Source: Hofstenia miamia (lineage: Eukaryota; Xenacoelomorpha; Acoela; Hofsteniidae). Taken from it: a stretch of DNA of 64,000 bases. Made by a program: the position numbers and the translations under genes. The stretch lies in assembly GCA_900660155.1 (NCBI GenBank), contig CABFPE010000193.1, forward strand, positions 178,190-242,189. Direction: 5' to 3'. Positions within the stretch are counted from its first letter, which is position 1. Each line of letters opens with the position of its first letter. Positions 49,673-60,521 of this stretch are shown one piece after another. The notes below the pieces were generated by a model. The model was not told the DNA's origin and searched no databases. It saw only the letters and a program-made list of their open reading frames with translations.

Positions 49673-52459
49673 ATGAAAGGTAAAGCAAATAAAAAGGGAA
49701 CTAAAAAGAATGCTGTCCTGCCAAGTAAGGTCATTAATGCATCTGTATTCGATGAAGCTGGACTGTACATTTCAATGAAAAATGAGCATACCAATATGGG
49801 CTATGAGGGCTTTATTGTTAAGTCAATATTTTCTCCTTATTCAAATATTATTCTAGACGTAGATGGAGTTAGATATGACTCCAGTGGCATAAATTTGCAG
49901 TTTCTTAAAGAAATTGCTCCAGAACTTTCCTACCATGAAGACATGCGTGTTCTCATGAAAGTTTTATTCTTTACTTGTGAATTCATCAGACATAGTCCCA
50001 GACTAGTTTTCAAGCTGTCCTGTGAAAATGGAATGGAATTTATTCTGAAATTGTTACTCCATGAAAACCTGAAGGTACAGGAAGCAGCTGTTACTGTAGT
50101 TGCTTTTTATTCAAAGCATACAAGGATAAAAAGTACACTGGCCAATGATTATTTTCTTGGGATTCTAACAAAAATATTGTATCAGCAAATTACTGAAATT
50201 AAGCATGAGCTGTTGACGCTCATCTTGTACAATCTTTCCTTTACCCTAACCGACAATGACAAAATTTTTGACCGCCCAATTTTGGTTAAATTTCTTTTTG
50301 AATCGATTGCTCTGTCCGATGTCAATATTGTCCGTAATAGTATTGAGGCTTTAGCAATGCTTTCCACAAATTGGCGATTCGCTTCTCTGCCAATCAATTG
50401 CAATGTCAATAAACTCTTTCAAATACTTCTCACTGCTGGAGATTCTAATCATCATTTCATTCAGGTATATAACATTCTGCTGCCCTTGGCAAAATTTTCT
50501 AAGAATTTTCTCAATATAGTTAGCGATGTGAGTTATATCAAATTATTCATTACGCAAGCATTTAAGAATTCCTCTTTGTATGGAAAAACAGAGATTATCC
50601 AAATATTTGGGCTACTGCTTCAAACTCTATCAACAGAACAGTTCAATGAGATCATGAAGATGAAGAATGATTGGATGAAAATAATGCTCGACTTTGTTCA
50701 AAATGATCATAGTTCAGCCAAAAAAATGGAAGCTTTAACAATTCTAAGAAGAGTAGGACAATTTGAAGTTCAATGGGTTGTTGACAAGTATTTATCATCT
50801 TATGATATCATTGATACACTGCTCAAGATGTTAGTTCAATCAACAATAATTGAATTGAAAACAACGATCCTCGAAGTATTTAGATCGCTGATTTTTTCTG
50901 AGAAATTTCTTTCATGCTTCAAGGAGTGCCGAGGGCCTGAAATCATTGTTAGGCAGTTACAAACGTTTCAAGCTGAAATTGTGAAGTTTTCGGCTAAATT
51001 TTTATTGAGTTTCTGTCAATCATATTCTCCAGAAAAAGTTTGTGAATTCTTCGATCTTACTGATATTTTGCCAACACTTCTAAAGCAGTTAAATGATGTT
51101 AAATCGCAGCATGCCATAATGCACATCTCAAACATTTTTACATACCTTTGCAAAGATGTTACCTTACGAGAAACTCTTATGGGAAGTAAACTAACATATG
51201 GGAAATGTCTCTGTGCCGCAATTTTATCTCAAACTCAAAATTATGTGTCGGCAAACACTCAATTGGCAATTTGGAGATGCATTGAACTTTTATCAAATGA
51301 GTTCCATTTTAGATGCTGTTTTCTTAAGCGTCCAGAAGTCGTAGAAACTGCTGCTACATTACTTCGCTCTTCAAACAAAGATTTACAGTCAATTGTAGCC
51401 ATTGCATTAACACAAATTCTGAGAGAAAATAGCTTGGTAAGGCTTTTTCTAAGATATGATCTTATAAATCATCTTCAGCGTATTCAACTAAACCCTGATC
51501 TAAATTCACATCTTATTGATCACCTGATGCAGAAAATTTTTGAATATTCTTTATCTGCCAAATTTGCATATACCGGTGTTTTGGAATATTCTGATGTCAT
51601 TAAAAGTTGGTTTTTCGATCGAGGGCCACTCACACATTTTGAAAAATGGCAGGATTTTGAGGATCTGGAGAAACAACCATTGTTGCCAAATATGACGATA
51701 ATTCTGATAAGTTTACAGCCTGCAAAAATTTCTAAAGCTATGTGTCCAAAGCTCTCGAGCGAGTGTTGTGCTGCTGCGCAAAATGAAAATATACCTCAGG
51801 TTAGCTTTGAAAAGGGTATTGAGTATCAATCTATAGATTCCAATCAGAAGCAACAGTCGAAACTTGCAAGACGAACAACACTGTACGAAAATCTAATCTC
51901 TACATCAAGCTCTGAAAAGCGCTTCTTCGTTTATGAGAATCATCTTGAGCCTAATCCATCAAATGTCGATCATGATCTAGAAGAAATTATTAAGGTTGCT
52001 GTTGAGGCATGTAGAGATCCGAAAAATCCAAATGCATTACTCGAGGTAACATTTATGCTAAAATATTAATATGTTGAATCGCAGGATATTTAGACCTCAG
52101 AAGTAGTTCGAGCACTGAGTGCTATTGTAAGTGATTTTCAAGGTGGAAGTTTTAGCGTTAATGATGCAAAACTTATATCCAACGATCATCATATTGCTGA
52201 AGTCAAATACTCACTTAATTCAAATGTCATTCCGCTTTCAAAAATAAAACTTGGGTTTTTTCATCACAGAGCTCTTCTATTTAAGCTTCTGTGTGATAAT
52301 GTGGGCATCCCCTGTAAATTAACAAGAGGTAAATTGACATATTCTTGGAATACTGTGAAAATAAACGGTATTAATTACTGCGTTGATTTGGTTTGTGATG
52401 TTGGTAAGCTTTATTTAGAAGAGATGATTTCCAATAGAAACCGAATATCTGAAACTTAA
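49673..52459 (+). CDS. ARMC3: ARMC3 ortholog, two exons
   Basis: Armadillo-repeat protein linked in animals to cilia and sperm flagella. Exon 1 is 49673-52045 and exon 2 is 52094-52459; splicing a 48-bp GT...AG intron gives 912 residues (human about 870). Residues about 60-620 are divergent helical ARM repeats. Residues 628-675 (AKFAYTGVLEYSDVIKSWFF, then LLPNMTIILIS) match the conserved block after the repeats; about 690-765 is a loose linker. Residues 825-912 are the C-terminal EDR1-like domain: LNSNVIPLSKIKLGFFHHRA, LLFKLLCDNVGIPCKLTRG, then YCVDLVCDVGKLYL near the end, which aligns with the end of human ARMC3. The nearer AG (52083-52084) would bring an immediate in-frame stop, so the acceptor at 52092-52093 was chosen. 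An AATAAA lies at 52519. The start is the first ATG of the frame, followed by a Lys-rich MKGKANKKGTKK, like the basic N-terminus of human ARMC3. Confidence 0.85.
52046..52093 (+). other. 48-bp intron of ARMC3
   Basis: Donor GAG|GTAAC, acceptor ATATTTAG|ACC, phase 0. It is very short for an animal intron. Without removing it the frame ends seven codons into it, before the conserved C-terminal domain. Confidence 0.75.
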
Positions 52460-52517
52460 GCTCTACAAGGATCAAATTTCTCTAATTTAATGCAGTCATT
52501 CTTTTTTCTCATTTCAG

Positions 52518-52634
52518 AAATAAATTGTTTTAAGAATTTATCGTTTGCTGTGATCCTTAATTACAATAGGATAGATTACTATACTGCGAATTCTAGAGTA
52601 TCGCATGTTTCTATTTTCAACTTCACCTATGCTG
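52518..52634 (+). other. Possible alternative 3' exon of ARMC3
   Basis: A donor inside exon 2 (GATGTTG|GTAAGC, exon end 52403, phase 1) and the acceptor TTTTTTCTCATTTCAG (ending 52517) would join in frame to a 117-bp stretch. It is open throughout (starting EINCFKNLSFAVILNYNRID) and closed by a donor G|GTAAGT, again phase 1. This may be an alternative route or chance. The main form ending at 52459 fits the human C-terminus better. Confidence 0.25.
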
Positions 52635-52639
52635 GTAAG

Positions 52640-53405
52640 TTTTATGTGTTTAGATGTAATTTAAGCTAGTCGATTTTCAGAACAAATTATACAGCCATAT
52701 ATAGCTGCAAGGAACGTTGCGCTCAAGAGTCATTCATTTTTTTGAAATTAATTATGAGAAGAATGTAATGTTTGTCTTCAAATGCTAAGCAAAAAAACAT
52801 CAGCCTCTATAAGATATTGAATACAAAAATTATTAGCATATAAATACGTTGTAATTGAAGTTTACCACAGGCAAGCCGAGCGGTTACTCGCTTGCATAGT
52901 TTTCAACCGCCTTATCACAAAACACATCCGGGAACTGCTAAACTGAATAGACGAAATGGCGATTTACTTAGTTTTCTATGGCAATGACACTGTCAACTAC
53001 CAAATTTCTACTAATCAGCAGCTAAAAAACTTAACTATGTGCTACGGTCAAAGTGGACGACATTCAATGAAATTTTTAGGTTACTTTTTATGTTATGTTA
53101 GTTATATGTAAAGCATTATATTTTGATGATAAAGTGGAGCATGCTTTTTGGTTTAGCTTTCCAGCGCACAGTCAACTGCATTAAATTTGTTACTCAAACC
53201 ATTAATTGGTTCCGTTATTGGTTATAATTGCTGTTTAATGGTCAGATTATGGAATAATTTATTAGTTGACCCAATTAGACGGACATTTATATTACGTGTA
53301 GATAATATACAAACATAGTTTATGTAAAATATATTTTATTTAGAAATCAAATTTACCTTTAATTGATGGTAAATTTCATTAATCATGCTAGTAAATCATT
53401 CCTAA
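52640..53405. other. Anonymous sequence between ARMC3 and Tc1 element
   Basis: AT-rich. A GC-richer patch at 52870-52930 (GCCGAGCGGTTACTCGCTTGC) may be a worn repeat. Nothing else seen. Confidence 0.4.
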
Positions 53406-54939
53406 ACAGTGGCGTACCCAGGGGGGACATGCCCCCCGTCAGGTTTCCAAATGTAATTTTGACTGGATAAATCAAAAAAAATTTTCGTAAAAAATTTAAA
53501 AAATGTAAAATCTAGAATTGTGAAATGCATTTTTAGGGTTCATATTAATGCGACATTAATAAATTTTCATTCACGATTTCTTTAATTTTCATTGTGTTTA
53601 CGTACAATTTGGCGGTAAAATAGGCAAATAAAAATTACATAATGACAGACACGTGCATTTGGCATATCATAAGCAACTTTGAATAACATTATCACTATGA
53701 AGCCACAGAGCAGTGATCAAAAGAAGAAATATACAATTATGGACCATAAAGACATCAATTTGGCGGTATCCCTGGAGAAGAATGGGTTTCCAAAAGCCAA
53801 AACAGCCAGTATTCTTGGAGTACACAGATCGACTTTGCATTGTAGGTTAAAGTTGTATAATTCTGGACATGGGTTGCGTCGCAGAGGCCCAAAGAAAAAA
53901 TGGACGGTGCGAGACAAATATCGCCTTATCACACTCATGAAAAGAAATAGAACTTATGGTCCAAAAAAACTGCTATTGTCTTTCAACAAGGCACATCCAG
54001 ACCCCATAAGCCTATCAACTATCAAGAGAAAGATCAAGGAGCTGCCATTAGTATTCAGAAGACCGAAAAAAAATAATATCGTCCGCGAAGTCAACAAAAA
54101 AATCCGAGTTAGATGGTGCAGACAGAGGGTTAAGAACCCCCCAGATTCGTGGAATAACTGGGTTTATAGCGATGAAAGCATGGTTGTTTATGATGCTTCT
54201 AGTAAAATTGGGGATACAAAGATCTGGAGATACCCTAAAAAAAGTTTGGACTACTGCATTGTAGTTGTAAAAAGAACAAAAAACAGCAACAAAATTCAGC
54301 TGATGGTGGGGGTGCAATTTCGTACTCTGGTGAAAGAACACTTGTTACTGTCCAGGGCAAAATTACTGGGGATTCGTATGCAAGCCTACTTGATGATCAA
54401 CTCCCCCAGCTTCTATTTAGGCTTCCTGACAGAAATTCTGTTGTTTTTGAACAGGATATTGGACGCGACCATGGTAAACAGGAAATAAAAGACACATTGG
54501 CTAGTTTGAACATTATCCCCACCCCCTGGCCTCCTCAAAATCCCGACCTAAACATAATCGAGAGAATGTGTGGAAGCGAATTAAACAGGAAATAAATAAG
54601 TCTAATGCTGAAATTCGAAACAGAGACGACCTTTGGGAACACATTTTGGAAGCATGGTTGGAGATCGATTATGATTTTATCAAGAAACTGTGAGTCGATT
54701 CCCAAAAGACTCAAAGAGATTATTAGGATGAAAGGGATGACTTCCAAGTACTGATATGTTTCTTTCCCCCAATGTGTTTTCTTTATTTCTTATGTTAAAT
54801 TCACGTTTTCTTCTGCTACTAGTGATTTTCGTTTTGTTCACGTCGCACTAATATGAACCTTGACTGTATATACCGAATATTTTCAAAAATTTTCGCGGGG
54901 CTTTCCCCGCATTGGGGAAAATCCTGGGTACGCCCCTGT
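53406..54939 (+). mobile_element. Tc1-like DNA transposon, inactive
   Basis: The ends are inverted copies: ACAGTGGCGTACCCAGG on the left and CCTGGGTACGCCCCTGT on the right, one mismatch in 17. Both sides are flanked by TCCTAA (53400-53405 and 54940-54945), which contains the TA target expected for Tc1/mariner. Length 1,534 bp is normal for Tc1. Just inside the left end lies a C/G palindrome (GGGGGGACATGCCCCCC). The element encodes one broken DD34E transposase (next entry). It lies about 950 bp downstream of ARMC3. Confidence 0.85.
53679..54750 (+). pseudogene. Tc1-type DD34E transposase pseudogene
   Basis: Cut-and-paste transposase. Residues 25-60 form a helix-turn-helix (NLAVSLEKNGFPKAKTASIL, then GVHRSTLHCRLK), followed by an AT-hook-like RRRGPKKK and a second DNA-binding part (YGPKKLLLSF...LSTIKRKIKEL). 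The first catalytic Asp is in WVYSDES (about 54170). In the next frame come ISYSGERTLV, the second Asp in VVFEQDIGRDHG (about 54450) and the Glu in PQNPDLNIIE (about 54555), 34 residues apart: DD34E. Frame changes near 54308 (one base lost in the VWG block), near 54562 and near 54692 make it non-functional. The last residues would be IPKRLKEIIRMKGMTSKY. Confidence 0.85.
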
Positions 54940-54982
54940 TCCTAAGCACCCCCCTTTAGATAGGCACTGCCCTAGTAAATAC

Positions 54983-55103
54983 GTTTGGAAAATTTGGCAA
55001 ATATTTGCCAAATATTTGGATAAAAATGCATAATTTTTGTAAATGGAAATATTCCAAATATTTGGCAAATATTTGCCAAATAATTGCCAAATTTTCCAAA
55101 TTT
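54983..55103. repeat. Left sub-terminal palindrome array
   Basis: Two near-mirror halves, each with TTTGGCAAATATTTGCCAAA-type words, are separated by a short spacer around ATAAAAATGCATAATTTTTG. The whole could fold into one long imperfect hairpin. Confidence 0.8.
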
Positions 55104-55708
55104 GTACAATTTGTACATTCATTAATTTACAGCATATTTGAATAAATAAAAGTGTGCGTAATATATAATAAACTATTTCAAACATTTTTGAAACCAATAT
55201 AACGAAAATTTCAATTTTTTATTGACTACTATTATAAACAATTAAAATATTTATATATCTAAGAATAATTTATGCAACATTTAAGTACGCAATTAGTACT
55301 AGTTATGGACTAGCGTTATCACCTGTGTTCATTTACTTTTTTATGTTGATACCAGAAATAATTTTTAAATCTACCATACTTATATGTGTTTAAATTATAA
55401 TTCATAATTGCCATAATTTTGAGTGAATTGTTATGAAATATAAACAAGCTTATTTGGTATATAGTCAATGTTGACTTATTTTGAAATTATGATGTTGACT
55501 GACATGGCAATGCATAAATGCAATTGGTTGGCAGTTGATTGCTGTAGTTTAGACCATGACTTGTTGGGTCTCTACATCTCTGTATACACTCAAATGTATA
55601 CTTTGTAGGCAGTGTAATCAACTGCTGTAATGAATAACTAACTAATGAAATTCTAATTCTTTGAATAAATGTATGATTGTAATTGTTTAATATATTTAAT
55701 GACCTCTA

Positions 55709-55840
55709 AAATATTTGGAAAATTTGCCAAATATTTGGCAAATTCTTGGAAAGTTTGCAAATTATTTGGAAAATTTGCCAAATTTTTGGCAAATATTTGC
55801 CAAATATTTGGCAAAAATTTGGCAATTTTTTGCCAAATTT
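55709..55840. repeat. Right sub-terminal palindrome array
   Basis: About ten overlapping TTTGGCAAA/TTTGCCAAA words, with TTGGAAAATTTGCCAAAT repeated, lead into the right terminal repeat. Confidence 0.8.
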
Positions 55841-55851
55841 ATTTACTAGGG

Positions 55852-56795
55852 TGGAATTTAGAAATCGAAAAGTAAATCCCTAAGCAGCAAGATTCCCCAA
55901 ATCGACGATTCAAATTTTTAGCTTAATGATCTCAATTTTCTTATAAAATTTATATTATCTTTGTTGGTTTTCAAAGTATAAACTAAACTTCAAATTACGA
56001 CAATACATTTTTTCTCAGGTTGTTACTACTAAATATCAATGAAATTTAGAAGAAATGTAATATTATGCAGTTAGTTGCATTTGGTAAAATAATATATACA
56101 TTTATCAATTTGTGTTAGCATTAGGGAATAACAATGATATCCCCGCGTCAGAAAATCCTGGGTACGCCCCTGGATTAACCGGTTTTAGCCTAGCCGGATT
56201 AACCGGACCGGATCCAGCACTACTTAGAATTGCTTTTCTGCTAAAATTATTGGTGAAAGCCTTTTTTAAGAAAATATTAGCATATTCGTTTTCATATTTT
56301 CTCATATAGGCCTAGTTGATAAATATAGGTGAACCTCGAAGCTGGAACGTTCTCCTAAGATTGGTCTATATATGTTTTAGTAAATCATTAACATATTGGT
56401 TCCCATCGCTTATATGAAACTGGAACTTTGTAAAATGGGAAAGAATAATTAATGGTTGGCTTTGTGTGAAGCAAAATATCGAATTCAAAAGGCTTACGTA
56501 ATCAATAATAACATGTCTTTTCATTTCCGACAGTCGCTTTGTATGCGTAACATTTATTGTCATCACTTGGAATAACAAATTGCTTAGTTCTTGGTTAAAC
56601 TGTGGAAAATATTACTCTGCTGTAATAAGTGCTCATTTCCTTCCTATCCTAACGAAGCCTCCACCATTTAATTGAATTATTAATTATAATGCGCGCTGAA
56701 TTAATATTAATAAAATTATTCAATGAGATGAATAAGTATACAAAAAGCCTTAATATAATATTCACTTGGACAAATTGCTATTTATTTATTCCTAA
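55852..56795. other. Intergenic; solo transposon end and CCGG repeat
   Basis: At 56156-56172 stands TCCTGGGTACGCCCCTG, the same end sequence as the Tc1 element, preceded by CCCCGCGTCAGAAAA in place of that element's inner sequence. It is a solo or related end. Right after it, GGATTAACCGG occurs twice (from 56172 and 56196), followed by ACCGGATCC. Nothing else seen. Confidence 0.5.
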
Positions 56796-56885
56796 ATGGC
56801 GTTATATTGTTGTGCAGCCAATGCGGTTTCAATGGACATAGACAGAAAGGCTGGTGACCAACGCTCTTCATTTTCGTCACTTTGA
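56796..56885 (+). pseudogene. Possible THAP-type N-terminal scrap
   Basis: A short ATG frame of 29 residues starts MALYCCAANAVSMDIDRKAG and continues DQRSSF. It resembles the first residues of a THAP zinc finger (M..YCC...C, then SFH), with the second zinc Cys replaced by Ala. Too short to be certain. Confidence 0.25.
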
Positions 56886-58485
56886 AGATGATAGCCTAAA
56901 TCTATATGTTAAATAACTATAAATGAATAGTCGGTTCAACACAAATCCACCTGTTATTATATTAATATTCATACATAAAAATAAATATATGCATTGCTAT
57001 TAGTGAATAGAGAGGTCGCAATGGAAATAATCAAAAGCAGATTTAATTAATACTAATTATAACTGCTATCAGCAAAAATTTAAATATGGTATACAAATTA
57101 TTTCACAATATTTTCAACAGGGTGGTTAATTTCATCTAAATACTTAGAGAAAAAGGTGTTAAAAACGAATAAATTGTATTAAATTTTCACAACAGATAAA
57201 AAATTAAAAGTTTATTTAAGTAATTGACTAAGAAACACAAAAGTAACTAATAAATTTTCAAATTATCTGTAGGTGTTGAGTAGCTTCTTACGCAAGGAAA
57301 ATGATCGTATCACTTCAGTTTTAAACTGCTTTGAATTACCCGTGTACATAGTCACAGTATTAGATTTTCTTCAAAACTGCACAATTTATAGTTGCTAACG
57401 ATATTAGCTGAAACTTCAAAAATTAATGAAAATTCTAATATATTTCGTTTAAAGGCAATTCCTTTAGGTTTACAAATACCAATATTAAAAAACGGTTTGT
57501 AGTTGTTCCCTATGTATATGAATTGCAAACAAATTAATTCCTAAAAAATGGCTGGTTTGGTTCTGTTTGTTTGGTTTGAAATATTGTGCCATTGACATCC
57601 ATGATGTAGAATTTGTTAGTTTGGCCTAGTAGTTAATGACAGTGAAACAACAACAAAAATCAAATATATGACTAAATTATCAAAGACTCAATGTTGAAGC
57701 GTTTCCTCCTCCATATTTCTAGTTAAACGGGGGTACGAAAATGTATCAATCTCTCGAACCCTTTACAAAAATTAAATTAAATTGCTTTAAAAAATAACTA
57801 TTTTAAGACATTATTTAATAAATATCTGTTGTGTTATAATTAATATAAATAATTAAGACTTCAGTATATATTCCAGGGTCATTGTTATTATGCGCGTTTT
57901 TGCCAATTAAGGTTTTTATTAGTTTTCGTTCTTTTTCTCTATATAATGTTAATCTATATTTGATTCATTGCTGACCTTTTCATTTCATATACAGCCTTGA
58001 TTTATTGCTCCAATATATTTATAAAAATAAATTAAAAGATAAGTGAACTTAAAAAGCATTGATTTTACAAAATCTAGAATTCAATTATAATGTACGTAAG
58101 AAAACGAAGAGTGCAATAAATATTTGTTTTATCACAAAATTTCACATTTTGTGTTATACTAATATAGTTTTGTTAATTTCGATTAGATTTGCAGTTGATG
58201 TTCTACACCGCTTGGTTAGCCTTCTTAGTTTTAAACATATTCTAAAATATTTCTAAAACTTATTTGCTTTTAGTTTTCTGAATTTAATTTTATTCCAGGT
58301 AAAGATATACGTGTTAATTTATTTATGAAATCTTCTAAGATTTTATTGTTTATCTATAAATAACGATTAAAAACAGCATAAATTTTAATTATAACATAAA
58401 AAACACAGCATAGAAATAAATTAATTATTTAAAACCTAGATTGATAAAGGTTTTAAAAGTGATTTCATTAGATTTGCTCAGTATC
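56886..58485. other. Anonymous AT-rich intergenic sequence
   Basis: Nothing supportable seen. Confidence 0.5.
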
Positions 58486-58508
58486 AATATATATATATAT
58501 ATATATAT

Positions 58509-58790
58509 TAGAGATCGGCCGAGCCGATTGAAAACTAACACTATATCAAGACAAACTAAATGTGTCATAAAAAGGAAACACCATTTAATGTCGTTGGTTA
58601 GGTTATCTCCTATTAATAAGATGCCTATAAGTGCATGAGGAAACTTTCTAGAGATGGATAGTTTCACTTTCACAATACTGCATACATCATATAAGGTTTT
58701 TACAGAGATATATGCCTTATAGGGTGCTGACGCCGCCGACTTTATCGGGTCTGCACCGTCAATAGTCGTCGGTTGAGGGCGGCACTCACC

Positions 58791-58794
<4 letters not shown>
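58509..58794. mobile_element. hAT-like MITE inside a (TA)n tract
   Basis: About 286 bp inserted in a TA microsatellite. Ends: TAGAGATCGGCCGAGCCG on the left and, in reverse, TAGAGGTGAGTGCCGCCC on the right. TAGAG-type ends and an 8-bp duplication (here hidden in TATATATA on both sides) fit the hAT superfamily. It carries no transposase. Confidence 0.5.
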
Positions 58795-58826
<32 letters not shown>

Positions 58827-58966
58827 NNNNNNNNNNNNNNNNNNNNNNNNNNNNNNNNNNNNNNNNNNNNNNNNNNNNNNNNNNNNNNNNNNNNNNNNNN
58901 NNNNNNNNNNNNNNNNNNNNNNNNNNNNNNNNNNNNNNNNNNNNNNNNNNNNTATATATATATAAA
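58795..58966. repeat. (TA)n microsatellite with assembly gap
   Basis: TA runs border about 126 N ending at 58952. Confidence 0.95.
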
Positions 58967-59240
58967 TTTTGAATAAAAATATTTATGTAATGGGAGCAAG
59001 TGCTGTTATGGAGAAAGAATATTTAATATAATTGAAGGGAATAGTAATAGCAATCAGATGGTAAGTCGAAATTTTTATTGCGTATATTTTAAACATAATT
59101 TAAAATTCTACACGATTTGCCCATGAATAATGAAATTGTTAACAAATTTAATGAATTAAGTAACTTTTTCAAGAGGCAAGACTATAGATGATGCACTTTT
59201 ATTGAGCCACTAGTCTATTTTGTCCTAACTTAAAAGTTTA

Positions 59241-59528
59241 TTGATATTGGGAAATACTGTCAATCATCATGAAGAAAGTTACTCCAATATTTTAAAAAGA
59301 AATAAATTTAGCCAAACAAGCAGCTATTATATTAAATGTACAAGCAAAAATTTAGCGAATAAAGAACCTATAACAAGTATTGATATTTCAAATGTTACTC
59401 AAGTTATTCTTAAAGAAATTCAAGATGTTAAGGATTTTCCTAAAATTAGAAAGATATTCCCAAATAAGAATAATGAACTTGTTTTTATTCAATTTTTATT
59501 CAGTTTTTATTATTGGTCTTTCATGTGA
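59241..59528 (+). CDS. Hypothetical ORF, unrecognised
   Basis: A 95-codon open frame, probably not started at a true ATG. The first 75 residues are polar and protein-like (TSIDISNVTQVILKEIQDVK then DFPKIRKIFPNKNN); the last 20 are hydrophobic. No family recognised. It may be a worn exon or transposon piece. Confidence 0.25.
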   Translation: MILGNTVNHHEESYSNILKRNKFSQTSSYYIKCTSKNLANKEPITSIDISNVTQVILKEIQDVKDFPKIRKIFPNKNNELVFIQFLFSFYYWSFM

Positions 59529-60240
59529 AGCCTTTATCAATGCTTCTGTTTTGCTTTTCCTTAGCCTTCTTCTCTGAAACAATTTTCCGTATTTCTCCAG
59601 TATTCTTCTTGCAACATTTTCTTCTTATATTTTGATTGAAATTCCACATTATTCCTACTCTGGTGTGAATTCTTCCTCAACTTTCCTTTCTCGATTTGTT
59701 CAACATTCTCCTAACCTTCAACAGTATTTATTTTCCTTTGATTACTTCTATATACTTTTTCTTAATTATATAGCCTTTGCTTCAATAACTTCTTCAACAC
59801 TTAGGAGTTCTTCCCTCCTTGCTGCTTTAGAATTCACTTTCAATCCACATATCCAATTTAGTTCAAATTTTCTTTCTGCCCAAATAACCTTCTGCTGTCT
59901 CTCTCTAGCTTACGTATTAATACCTTCATTATCCACTCAAAGGTGAGTTTTCAATGTGTGCTATCTAATAAGTTTTGCCTTCATCTCTCAATCATCTGTT
60001 CTGCAGGTATATATCAGTCTTTTATTATTGCATGCCTCCCAAACTTCTTCAATTCACTCCTACTGCTCGTCATCTATGCTTCACCTTTTGGCACTTGCCT
60101 CTGATTAATGTGCGATCAAATTATCTCATTTTTGTAAAGCCTTCTAATTTTACCTCTACTTTAGAGTTTCCTTTAGTATTATTGTTATATGATAATTTAC
60201 ATTGTATAACAATTTTCATTTTTGTAAGGTTTTACAAATG
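59520..60240 (-). other. Pyrimidine-skewed stretch, possible decayed LINE
   Basis: The plus strand is again strongly C/T-rich, so the minus strand is A/G-rich with broken Lys/Glu-rich frames (for example KKAKEKQNRSIDKG), in the style of the segment before reverse transcriptase in some LINEs. No diagnostic motif remains. Confidence 0.25.
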
Positions 60241-60521
60241 AATTGTTCTTGCATAGTATTTCGATTAGACTCATTTCATGTTGTCAATTCACTTGTGTTC
60301 ATAATTGTCTACATAGACAGCCTAACTGTTCTGCGTTTCTTACTTAGCTAATCAAATTCGACTACTACTAATGTGGGCACATTTTCACAAAATTAAATAT
60401 ATTTCCAAGTTTATTAAATTGATTTTGCTCTTACAGCTGATGTCAGCAATTATACTTATAATGATTATGCAGTTGATTAGAATGATCAATCGAGCGCGTA
60501 GCTTAAATGCTGTAAATATTA

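Larger units (their letters stand above)
54970..55851. mobile_element. MITE with CCCTAGTAAATA ends and palindrome arrays
   Basis: The ends are perfect 12-bp inverted repeats, CCCTAGTAAATA on the left and TATTTACTAGGG on the right. About 120-140 bp inside each end is filled with overlapping TTTGGCAAA/TTTGCCAAA words, often as TTTGGCAAATATTTGCCAAA (next entries). The middle 600 bp is plain AT-rich and codes for nothing recognisable. It starts 30 bp after the Tc1 element. No target-site duplication could be read. CCCTAG resembles piggyBac ends, but the TTAA target is missing, so the superfamily is open. Confidence 0.75.

Noticed and set aside
54883-55197. Minus-strand 104-codon ORF
   Set aside because: Arises from the TTTGGCAAA palindromes and the Tc1 end; the same applies to the ORF at 55669-55875.
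54970-55851. piggyBac element
   Set aside because: CCCTAG ends fit, but the TTAA target duplication is missing and no transposase is encoded.
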